Notes under the pieces: model-generated
What the model saw: the letters and a program-made list of their open reading frames with translations, nothing else
Database searches by the model: none
What the model was told of the DNA's origin: nothing
Assembly: GCA_963674545.2 (NCBI GenBank)
Contig: CAXXFB010000001.1
Span: 1,860,001-1,924,000, forward strand
Direction of reading: 5' to 3'
DNA: 64,000 bases
DNA from: JABGQS01 sp963674545
GTDB lineage: Bacteria; Bacillota; Clostridia; Christensenellales; SZUA-584
Translations under genes and position numbers: made by a program
Shown here: positions 43,518 through 50,616 of the stretch, piece after piece
How positions within the stretch are numbered: the stretch's first letter is position 1
Layout of the letters: each line of letters begins with the position of its first letter

Positions 43518-45112
43518 TCAAAAGAATCAATTAAAGGCTTAATCTCTTCATTAAAGGCATTATAAAGTGATTTATATTTTGTATCGTCATAAGTAGTGAT
43601 GTTAAATTTCGTAAGTTCACATTGTCCATTGCTTATTCTGACTGGTGAAAGGGCTATGCTTTTTTTACCCTCTTGTAACTTCGCTTCAAAACTATTTCCG
43701 CTTTTATCTACATTAGTAAGCATTATAGCTTGCTTATTGAAATAGAAAAACTCCTTATCAAATAACCGTGCATAGTCATTATCTTTATATTTTTTAAGAG
43801 TCTCTACAATTTCCAAACGGCTTTTTTGATCAATCTCATTACGCTTATCACCTTTATTCTTTTTTAATTGTTTGAATTTTTCACTAGCATTAATAAGCAT
43901 GACTTTATTTTCTTGATGCTTCTTCTTATTTTTATTAAGCACCCATAGATAAGTATATATATTAGTGTTAAAAAACTCATCGGTTGGCAATTGAATGATA
44001 GCTTCAACAATATCATTATCAAACATCCATTTTCGAATATTGCTCTCAGCCGAACCAGCATCGCCGCTAAAAAGCGTAGAGCCGTTATGTACAACAACAC
44101 CCATTCCCTGTACATTAAGCTTGGATATTAAATGTTGCATAAAAAGTAATTGTCCATCAGAAATGGACGGTATAAACTTAAATCTTTCTGTTTTATCGTT
44201 AATTATCTCTTTTTGATACCCTTTCCAGCTTACTCCGTATGGTGGATTTGCTATAACAACATCAAATTCTTCGTTATAAAACTTATCGTCAACCAAAGTG
44301 TTACCATGCTCAATCTTAGAGTCGGGTCTAAACCGACTTTCAATCTTGGCAAGAGCATATAACGCATCATTCCAATCTTGTCCATAAGTTTGTGTGAGGC
44401 GTTTAAACTTTTGATTAATGCGATCTTCAACACCAAATAGCAAGTTGCCGCCACCGCAGGTACAATCATAAATTTTAAGAAGCGTATCAGATTCTTCAAT
44501 TTTAGAAGCGATTATTTCAGCAATAAGCGCTATTACATCATCAGGTGTATATTGTTCCCCAGCGGTCTCTGCTGAGATGTCCGCCCACTTGCGTTTAATA
44601 TGTTCTTCTAATGTGGTAATCTCGGAATTGTTGTATGGCTTGAGATCAATTTCTGACCAAAGTTTTGTATAGCCAAGAAGCACTTTCTTTGCCCTTAACT
44701 TAGTCGCTACGCCTCTGATATCAAGAAACTTTTCTCCTTCAACTGCGTCAACTCCCAATAGGTCTTTTGTTTCCCCATCAAAGCCTTGTAAGTATGCATC
44801 GAAATCAATATCAAAGGACTTATCGTTTTTACAAATATCTTTAAGAATCTGCCCCTTTTCAAATACATAAATATTATAGCCTTGCCCTTTATCCTTGATT
44901 ATTTCGTATAAATCATCTTTACGGATATTAGCAAATGCCTCTTCACCAATCTCACTCTTTAAATCGTCAAACATTCTTATCAAACGACTTTCGATCATTG
45001 CTAAAGCAAAGAAAGGCATCATGTAAGATGGCCACTCGGATTCTTTTATTCCGCTTCCTCTTAACAGATCAGCAGTCGCCCAAATTTTTGATTCGTATTG
45101 AAGTATGTCCAT
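43448..45112 (-). CDS. hsdM: Type I-like N6-adenine DNA methylase (HsdM), C-terminally truncated/fused
   Basis: The ~554-residue protein has the HsdM layout: an N-terminal helical domain (MDILQYESKIWATADLLRGSGIKESEWPSYMMPFFALAMIESRL), SAM motif DCTCGGGNLLFGVE (about 205) and catalytic NPPYGVSWKGYQ (about 287-298). The last ~20 residues (after DYKEQ) are read from the antisense of abiEii DNA, so the natural C-terminus is lost. No specificity (HsdS) or restriction (HsdR) gene is in the window. I chose the ATG at 45110-45112, with GGGGAA upstream. It may be a residual or solitary methylase. Confidence 0.85.
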   Translation of the reverse strand: MDILQYESKIWATADLLRGSGIKESEWPSYMMPFFALAMIESRLIRMFDDLKSEIGEEAFANIRKDDLYEIIKDKGQGYNIYVFEKGQILKDICKNDKSFDIDFDAYLQGFDGETKDLLGVDAVEGEKFLDIRGVATKLRAKKVLLGYTKLWSEIDLKPYNNSEITTLEEHIKRKWADISAETAGEQYTPDDVIALIAEIIASKIEESDTLLKIYDCTCGGGNLLFGVEDRINQKFKRLTQTYGQDWNDALYALAKIESRFRPDSKIEHGNTLVDDKFYNEEFDVVIANPPYGVSWKGYQKEIINDKTERFKFIPSISDGQLLFMQHLISKLNVQGMGVVVHNGSTLFSGDAGSAESNIRKWMFDNDIVEAIIQLPTDEFFNTNIYTYLWVLNKNKKKHQENKVMLINASEKFKQLKKNKGDKRNEIDQKSRLEIVETLKKYKDNDYARLFDKEFFYFNKQAIMLTNVDKSGNSFEAKLQEGKKSIALSPVRISNGQCELTKFNITTYDDTKYKSLYNAFNEEIKPLIDSFDYKEQTLVVTIVSSFSAITVSRL

Positions 45113-45256
45113 ATATGTATTCCCCAATTAATAATTAATGTTGTAGCAATAGTCGTTTAATTGTATCATAATAGAATGTTTGAGACCACTAAAATGTTGT
45201 ATAAATATGTTAATGATAATATTGTTACTTTAATTAAAAGATCAGATTAAATGTTT

Positions 45257-45296
45257 ATGTGGCTTTAACAATAGTATACTATTGTTAAAGCCACAT
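45257..45296. repeat. 40-base perfect palindrome
   Basis: ATGTGGCTTTAACAATAGTA is followed directly by its exact reverse complement, with the centre between 45276 and 45277. It lies about 145 bases upstream of the methylase gene. It has no T-run beyond the stem, so it may be an operator, a dimer-resolution or recombination site, or a cruciform. Confidence 0.9.
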
Positions 45297-45513
45297 TTAA
45301 CGACATCCTCATTTATTACGCCAAAACAATTATGGTTCACAATTATATTTGAATCTACATTTTTTTATATAGCACGAACTTGCTAAGATCTCAACGAAAT
45401 TTACACAAAAAGAAGCATATTTGTTATCTACATACGTTCGACTCCCAAATTCACTTAAAAACAGCGAAATGCATCTCTCAACCTATACCCTAAAAAACAC
45501 CTCTCAAAGCGCT

Positions 45514-45541
45514 AAAAAAGCCCATTGCAATGGGCTTTTTT
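45514..45541. terminator. Bidirectional rho-independent terminator
   Basis: AAAAAAGCCCATTG followed by its exact reverse complement gives a GC-core stem flanked by A6 and T6 tracts, able to stop transcription in both directions. On the minus strand it follows a sequence like a tRNA-Ser 3' end. Confidence 0.93.
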
Positions 45542-45567
45542 GGGGATACATCTTTTTTGACTTCCAA

Positions 45568-45600
45568 TGGTGGCGGAGAGAGGGTATTAATTCCCAAACT
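45568..45600 (-). other. Possible displaced tRNA-Ser 3' end (attachment-site remnant)
   Basis: On the minus strand the sequence GGGAATTAATACCC is followed by TCTCTCCGCCACCA, like the T-arm, acceptor strand and CCA end of a tRNA-Ser, and then by the terminator at 45541-45514. Eleven bases (TCTCCGCCACC) are identical to the 3' end of the intact tRNA-Ser at 62.1 kb. There is no 5' half here. This is what insertion of an element into a tRNA gene would leave at its far end. Confidence 0.45.
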
Positions 45601-45681
45601 CCTATAACATTAAGAAAAGCCTTTATATAAAGGGAAAACCGCATAAATAGTTTCTTTCAAATATTGAAAGGAGCTATATTA

Positions 45682-46590
45682 ATGACAACAACAGATCAAA
45701 AAGAAGGTACAATATCTTTATTACCCTTATCAAAACTAAAACCGTTTTCAAAACATCCATTCAAACCTTATAACGATGAAAAAATCTTAGAGCTTGCAGA
45801 AAGCATAAAAGAACAAGGGCTTATTGTCCCTATACTCGTTCGACCGATTAACGATAAAAGGTTTAGCCATGAAATAGTCGCAGGGCATAACAGAGTTAAG
45901 GCGGCTCATCTTGCAGGACAAAAAAGAATATCCTGTGATATTAGAATTTTAGACGACACTCAAGCGGTAATCTTTATGGTGGATTCAAATCTTCAAAGAG
46001 AGACTATTTTACCAAGTGAGAAAGCCTTTGCATATAAGTACAAACTTGAAGCAATTAAAGCTCAAGGTAAAAGAAATGACTTAACTTGTGGACAAGTTGG
46101 CCACAAGTCATATGGAGAAAAATCAAGTGAGATAGTTGCTGAAAACACAGGTGAAAGCTATAAACAAGTTCAACGATATATTCGATTAACAAATCTTATT
46201 ATTCCTTTGCTAGATAAAGTAGACGAGAGAAAACTTGCTTTTATTCCTGCTGTAGAATTATCGTATTTGAGCAAAGATGAACAAGAATGGTTATATGATA
46301 TTTTAGATCGAGAAGAACATTTTGGTGTACCACTCGCAATGGCAACAAAACTAAAGGGAATAAGCAAAAATGGAACACTTACTTATGAAAAAATAGATAA
46401 AATTATTATAGAAAAAAATCAAGAACCACCTAAAGTTGTCAGGATATCATATAGAACTGTAAAGGATTATTTTCCTAAAGGCACAACACCACAGGAATAT
46501 GAAAAAGTTATTAAACAAGCTCTAGAAGAATGGTTTGAGAATCATAACTTACCAAATGAAAAGAATAAAAGCAAACCAATTGAAAGATAA
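45682..46590 (+). CDS. parB: ParB/RepB/Spo0J-family partition protein
   Basis: The 302-residue protein has the ParB N-terminal nuclease-like domain (LLPLSKLKPFSKHPFKPYNDEKILELAESIKEQGLIVPILVRPI; IVAGHNRVKAAHLAG; DSNLQRETILPSEKAFAY) and a central HTH region (GESYKQVQRYIRLTNLI). The C-terminus is a clostridial-plasmid/ICE type. Such proteins are common on conjugative elements, without a ParA next to them, as regulators or partition factors. The ATG follows AAAGGAG. A terminator lies just downstream. Confidence 0.9.
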   Translation: MTTTDQKEGTISLLPLSKLKPFSKHPFKPYNDEKILELAESIKEQGLIVPILVRPINDKRFSHEIVAGHNRVKAAHLAGQKRISCDIRILDDTQAVIFMVDSNLQRETILPSEKAFAYKYKLEAIKAQGKRNDLTCGQVGHKSYGEKSSEIVAENTGESYKQVQRYIRLTNLIIPLLDKVDERKLAFIPAVELSYLSKDEQEWLYDILDREEHFGVPLAMATKLKGISKNGTLTYEKIDKIIIEKNQEPPKVVRISYRTVKDYFPKGTTPQEYEKVIKQALEEWFENHNLPNEKNKSKPIER

Positions 46591-46613
46591 GATTATAAAT
46601 AAGAAAAGATTTT

Positions 46614-46638
46614 GAACGTCATATGACGTTCTTTTTTT
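46614..46638 (+). terminator. Terminator after parB
   Basis: GAACGTCATATGACGTTC, a perfect 18-base palindrome, is followed by seven Ts. Confidence 0.93.
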
Positions 46639-46668
46639 ATACAAAAAATTAAGAAATGAGGTATTAAA

Positions 46669-47349
46669 ATGATTAATCCAAACAACGAAAAATTTGAAGA
46701 AGTGGTCGCAGGTGAAACTCCAGCAATCTTCACATCCTTAAGACTAGATCGTGAAAAATTACCACAAGGTGTTTTTGCTTACGACATTCGGCATGCAGAT
46801 GATGATGGAATGGAAGCAGCAGAAATAGCTAAGTTTATTATGGTAAATCACATGGGTACGATTATCACAAAAGAACCACTCGAACTTGATGAACATGGCT
46901 CAATGATTCTAGAAGGATATGATTTTTACTTTGCTGATAGGTCAATAACATTAGAACAGTTCTTAAGTGACGATAAAGAATTAACAAACTCAATTGATGT
47001 TGTAATAGTAAAGCCATATTGTCAGCCGTCAAAACAAAGCATTAAAAACGACCTAACTACACTGCAACAATACGTCGGCGGATATATTGAAATGATAAGC
47101 CCATTTAACGATAATACTTGTCTCATATGCAATGAAGAAGGAAAAATTAAAGGACTACCTCTAAATAGAAAGGTGGGTAATGATATTATTGCCGGCACAT
47201 TTATTATAGCCGGAGTTGGTGACGATGGAGAATTGGTATCCTTGAATGATAAGCAGATAAAGCAATATAAAGATAAATTTAATGATTTGGATTTATCTGA
47301 GTTCACTGATGAAACCAAGAACCATAAAAAAGGAACAATTGAAAGATAA
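46669..47349 (+). CDS. LPD28/DUF3846-like protein of conjugative elements
   Basis: The 226-residue protein has an N-terminal acidic domain (FTSLRLDREKLPQGVFAYDIRHADDDGMEAAEIAKFIMVNHMGTII) like polyvalent-protein domain LPD28. A C-terminal DUF3846-like domain follows (VVIVKPYCQPSKQSIKNDLTTLQQYVGGYIEMISPFNDNTCLICNEEGKIKGLPLNR). Both are known from large conjugative elements and phages; their biochemical role is not established. It lies between parB and parM on the same strand, with GAGGT ahead of the ATG. Its last codons and the following bases repeat the end of parB. Confidence 0.72.
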   Translation: MINPNNEKFEEVVAGETPAIFTSLRLDREKLPQGVFAYDIRHADDDGMEAAEIAKFIMVNHMGTIITKEPLELDEHGSMILEGYDFYFADRSITLEQFLSDDKELTNSIDVVIVKPYCQPSKQSIKNDLTTLQQYVGGYIEMISPFNDNTCLICNEEGKIKGLPLNRKVGNDIIAGTFIIAGVGDDGELVSLNDKQIKQYKDKFNDLDLSEFTDETKNHKKGTIER

Positions 47350-47374
47350 TCAAATAAGAAATGAGGTAATAATA

Positions 47375-48289
47375 ATGATAATTGGAGTAGATCACGGCTA
47401 CGGTTGTATAAAAACATTGAACCACATTTTCACAACCGGAATAACCGAGTATGAAAAAGAACCGTACACAATGCAGAATGTCATTAAGTATAACGGGAAG
47501 TATTATGTATGCGGCAGTGGCAGACAATCGCTAGTAAGAGACAAAACACAGAATGATAGCTATTACATTCTAACTCTTGCGGCGATTGCAAAAGAAATGA
47601 CATCCAGAAACGCAGGGACAAAAGCTAATATCATATTGGCGGCAGGACTTCCGCTAACCAGCTTTGGCAGAGACAAAGATAAATTTACAAAATACTTAAA
47701 ACGCTCTTCGTTTCAGCCTGTTAAATTTGAGTTTGAGGAGCAGGAATTCAAAATAACAATAACGGATGTAATGATGTACCCACAAGGATATCTAGCAGTA
47801 ATAGATTACCTTGAGAAATTGAAAAGCGAACCTTCAGTCATTGTCTGCGATGTAGGTAGTTGGACTGTTGATGTTATGCGACTTGACAACGGCAGACCTA
47901 ATGCAGCAACTTGTAGAAGTTTAGAACTTGGTATTATAAGAATGATAGACGAGATACTAGAGCAAATCAGACGAAGCACAGGACTATCTGTTACAGCAGC
48001 TCAGGTGGAACAAGTGCTGAAAAATCAACCATGCAGTCTGAATGAAAAGGTAAACGAAATAATTATTGAGCAAGGAAAAGCATATGTGAATAAGCTTTTT
48101 CACACACTGCTTGAAAGTGGTTTTGATGCAGCAGCAGTGCCAATTATCTTTTTAGGAGGAGGTGCTTCGTTAGTAAAACAGAGTATTGGTAAAAATAGAA
48201 TATCTAAAGTTAGTTTTATAGAAGATATTCGGGCTAATGCAATTGGATACGAGAGAATAACAAGCCGGAAGCTAGGTGAAAGCAAATGA
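47375..48289 (+). CDS. parM: ParM/StbA-like actin-family plasmid segregation protein
   Basis: The 304-residue protein has actin-fold nucleotide-binding motifs: phosphate-1 MIIGVDHGYGCIKT (1-14), phosphate-2 VIVCDVGSWTVDVMRLDNG (about 151-169) and the adenosine motif VPIIFLGGGASLVKQSIG. It would polymerise into filaments that push plasmid copies apart. The ATG at 47375 follows GAGGT; the longer open frame upstream overlaps the previous gene. It overlaps the next gene by four bases, the usual parM-parR arrangement. Confidence 0.9.
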   Translation: MIIGVDHGYGCIKTLNHIFTTGITEYEKEPYTMQNVIKYNGKYYVCGSGRQSLVRDKTQNDSYYILTLAAIAKEMTSRNAGTKANIILAAGLPLTSFGRDKDKFTKYLKRSSFQPVKFEFEEQEFKITITDVMMYPQGYLAVIDYLEKLKSEPSVIVCDVGSWTVDVMRLDNGRPNAATCRSLELGIIRMIDEILEQIRRSTGLSVTAAQVEQVLKNQPCSLNEKVNEIIIEQGKAYVNKLFHTLLESGFDAAAVPIIFLGGGASLVKQSIGKNRISKVSFIEDIRANAIGYERITSRKLGESK

Positions 48290-48543
48290 ATGATTATAGA
48301 ATCAGTGTAAGGCTTAACCTTGAAAAATTACTGCATAGAAAAGCATATGAAATATTGGCTACGATACCAAATAGAAAGAAATCTGATTTTGTTGTCTATG
48401 CTCTGATAACTGCAAGGGAAAGAGAAGTTACTATTGCAGAAATGGAACAAGTAGTTAAAAAAGCTATGGATGGAGTAGTAATACCAAGCCCGAATGAAGA
48501 AAGTGGAATGGATATGGCAATGGACTATCTTGAAAGTTTATAG
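48286..48543 (+). CDS. ParR-like centromere-binding protein
   Basis: The 85-residue protein has a ribbon-helix-helix-like start (YRISVRLNLEKLLHRKAYEILATIPNRKKSDFVVYALITA) and an acidic C-terminus that could bind ParM filaments. The ATGA overlap with parM and its size match ParR adaptors. The assignment rests mainly on context. Confidence 0.75.
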   Translation: MNDYRISVRLNLEKLLHRKAYEILATIPNRKKSDFVVYALITAREREVTIAEMEQVVKKAMDGVVIPSPNEESGMDMAMDYLESL

Positions 48544-48606
48544 CTATAAATGACATTCAAAAAAACTAGTGATACGCTATATGTATTAAAAGAAGGGAGC
48601 TGCAAA

Positions 48607-48891
48607 ATGAACATAAGTGAAATAATGAAACTTCATGCTGAGAAGACAGTTGATATATCAAACATTGATGATGACAGCTATTTTGGTGATGGATGGGCTA
48701 CATTGCACCTTAATCAATATAACTACATTAAAGGGCTGCATTATATAGCTGATGATGAGGACGATTTTAACCATCTGAATTACATCGCTGAATTTGATAT
48801 CGAGAAAGATGATAGTATATATCATGGGTTTATTGAAGAATATACATTCTTTGTAACAGAGATCATAAAAGAAAAACAAGCTCAAAAATGA
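48607..48891 (+). CDS. Hypothetical acidic protein
   Basis: The 94-residue protein begins MNISEIMKLHAEKTVDISNI and is rich in Asp/Glu and aromatic residues. It may be a small globular regulator or anti-defence protein, but I recognise no family. GAAGGGAG precedes the ATG. It sits between parR and the CAP lipoprotein gene on the same strand. Confidence 0.6.
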   Translation: MNISEIMKLHAEKTVDISNIDDDSYFGDGWATLHLNQYNYIKGLHYIADDEDDFNHLNYIAEFDIEKDDSIYHGFIEEYTFFVTEIIKEKQAQK

Positions 48892-48947
48892 TTTCTCTAT
48901 TTGCTGCATGGTAGTCTTTTTTCATAACACATGAAAGGAATACCGTT

Positions 48948-49715
48948 ATGAAAAAATTATTATGCATTATTATGATAGCAACTTGTCTTTTATCAGCGTG
49001 TGCTAATCCTTTAATTGAGGAAGTTGCTGTACAAATAGAAGATTCTAAAAGTGTTATTGCAACCATTGAACAGACTGAAAAACCAAATGTGACATCACCT
49101 GTAGAATCGGAAGATCCTCAAGCAACACAGACACCGAATCCGACAGTAATACTGACAGTTATGCCTAGTGCAAAACCAGAAGAGCAGGTAACAGAAAAAC
49201 CAACATCAACTCCAACTGTTAAGCCAATCGCAGAACCGACCAAAGCTCCAACATCAACAGTTAACACCAATACCGACGGCGGAACCGACTCTAAACCTCC
49301 GGCACCAATAATTACTCAAACACCAAAACCAACAGTAGAGCCTACGCCTGAACCAACTCAGGATAATAAAGGCGAGATTGATTCTGTAAGTTTAGCATTT
49401 ATTAATGCGGCAATGGCGGAGATAAATAGGCAAAGGGTTGCGGATGGTATTGCACCTGCAACATTTAGTAGTTCGATTAGTTCGAGTTGTAAAAGTCATG
49501 CAATGGCTATGGCGGAAAATGGTAGCGTATTTCATGCAAGCGGAACTTACATGTATGAAGCAGTCGGCAGAGCGAGTAAGTATATGCCTGGAGCAACAAT
49601 GGGCAGTTCTGCAGTGGCTCATGTAGTGCAAATGAAATCAGAAGAAGTAACGCAAATAGGAATAGGCGCAGTTTACTGCGGAAGTTATTTATATTATGTT
49701 GTTAGAGGAAATTAA
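48948..49715 (+). CDS. CAP/SCP-domain lipoprotein
   Basis: The 255-residue protein has a lipoprotein signal with lipobox LLSAC (Cys 18), a long Pro/Thr-rich wall-spanning linker (about 40-140) and a C-terminal CAP-like domain (INAAMAEINRQRVADGIAPATF; CKSHAMAMAENGSVFHASG; YEAVGRA; HVVQMKSEEVTQIGIGAVYCGSYLYYVV). The His and Glu positions of the CAP cavity can be placed. It is probably a cell-surface protein of the conjugative element. CAP proteins of this kind are often associated with transfer or adhesion, though the function is unproven. Confidence 0.82.
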   Translation: MKKLLCIIMIATCLLSACANPLIEEVAVQIEDSKSVIATIEQTEKPNVTSPVESEDPQATQTPNPTVILTVMPSAKPEEQVTEKPTSTPTVKPIAEPTKAPTSTVNTNTDGGTDSKPPAPIITQTPKPTVEPTPEPTQDNKGEIDSVSLAFINAAMAEINRQRVADGIAPATFSSSISSSCKSHAMAMAENGSVFHASGTYMYEAVGRASKYMPGATMGSSAVAHVVQMKSEEVTQIGIGAVYCGSYLYYVVRGN

Positions 49716-49810
49716 ACCAGAGATATGGTTATATATCAACTGAAGAAAAAATATATTGACTATAGTTATCATATATGATAACCTTATGTAGGAAGAGAGA
49801 ATACTATACT

Positions 49811-50188
49811 ATGAAGAGAAAAACAAAATGGGAAATAGAATACTATAGAAAAGAAAATGGTGATGTTCCGGTTGTTGATTTCTTAAAAGGTCTTTCTCCA
49901 AAGATGAGGGCTAAAGCATTTAATGAAATTGAACTTTTGCAGGAACACGGAATATATTTAAGAGAACCGTATGTGAAGCCTATAAAAGGTGCAAAATATA
50001 AAGGGCTGTATGAGCTAAGAATAAAACTGGGTTCTGATGCATCAAGAATATTCTACTTCACATATAATAGAAATGTATTTGTACTATTAAATGGATTTCT
50101 GAAGAAAAGCAATAAGACGCCAAAGGGTGAATTAGAGAAAGCAATTAGTTATAGAAGTGATTATGAAAAGAGGTGTAATGATGAGTAA
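49811..50188 (+). CDS. RelE/HigB-family toxin
   Basis: The 125-residue protein matches the phage-derived Gp49/HigB-like group: WEIEYYRKENGDVPVVDFLKGLSPKMRAKAFNEIELLQEHG, PYVKPIKGAKYKGLYELRIKLGSDASRIFYF and LLNGFLKKSNKTPKGELEKA. These are ribosome-dependent mRNA interferases. The gene order toxin then antitoxin is that of higBA. The ATG at 49811 lies 23 bases after GGAAGAGAG. It overlaps the antitoxin gene. Confidence 0.9.
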   Translation: MKRKTKWEIEYYRKENGDVPVVDFLKGLSPKMRAKAFNEIELLQEHGIYLREPYVKPIKGAKYKGLYELRIKLGSDASRIFYFTYNRNVFVLLNGFLKKSNKTPKGELEKAISYRSDYEKRCNDE

Positions 50189-50465
50189 AGCAGGTGTATC
50201 TTTTTCAAAGGTCAGAGATGACTTAATGAAAGATGAAGAATTTAAAATTGAATATGAAAACCTGAAACCAAGATATGAGATAATTTCAGCTGTTATTAAA
50301 GCAAGAACTGAACTAAATATTTCGCAGGAAGAGCTTGCAAAAAGAACAGGTACTCAAAAATCTAACATTAGTAGACTGGAAAGTGGAAATTATAATCCTT
50401 CTGTAGACTTCTTAAATAAAATTGCTAAAGGATTAGGGAAAGAAATTCACTTTGAATTGAAATAA
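50181..50465 (+). CDS. HigA-like XRE antitoxin
   Basis: The 94-residue protein contains an XRE helix-turn-helix (IISAVIKARTELNISQEELAKRTGTQKSNISRLESGNYNPSVDFLNKIAKGLG, residues about 35-88). It overlaps the toxin gene by eight bases and follows AGAGGTG. It would neutralise the toxin and repress the pair's promoter. Confidence 0.92.
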   Translation: MSKAGVSFSKVRDDLMKDEEFKIEYENLKPRYEIISAVIKARTELNISQEELAKRTGTQKSNISRLESGNYNPSVDFLNKIAKGLGKEIHFELK

Positions 50466-50490
50466 GAGATATTGACTCATATCAAAGATT

Positions 50491-50519
50491 AACCACAGAA
50501 TAAAAACCTGTGGTTTTTT
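50491..50519 (+). terminator. Terminator after higBA-like pair
   Basis: AACCACAG and CTGTGGTT form a perfect 8-base stem followed by a T-run. Confidence 0.9.
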
Positions 50520-50552
50520 ATACCGTAAATTATGCAAAACAATAGTCACATA

Positions 50553-50584
50553 AGTCATCTGTAATAAGAAGCAGGTGGCTTTTT
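50553..50584 (+). promoter_or_regulatory. Terminator-like hairpin in the leader of the adhesin gene
   Basis: AGTCATCTG pairs with CAGGTGGCT (two G-T pairs), followed by TTTT, 33 bases ahead of the adhesin start codon. It could be a second terminator or a leader attenuator. Confidence 0.45.
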
Positions 50585-50616
50585 ATTATGCAAAAAAATA
50601 TAAGGAGATAAAAATC

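Larger units (their letters stand above)
45113..45681. other. Intergenic region: boundary of two accessory segments
   Basis: Between the divergent methylase and parB genes lie a 40-base perfect palindrome, a strong bidirectional terminator, and a possible tRNA-Ser 3' remnant, listed separately. No gene is seen in the rest. Confidence 0.7.
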
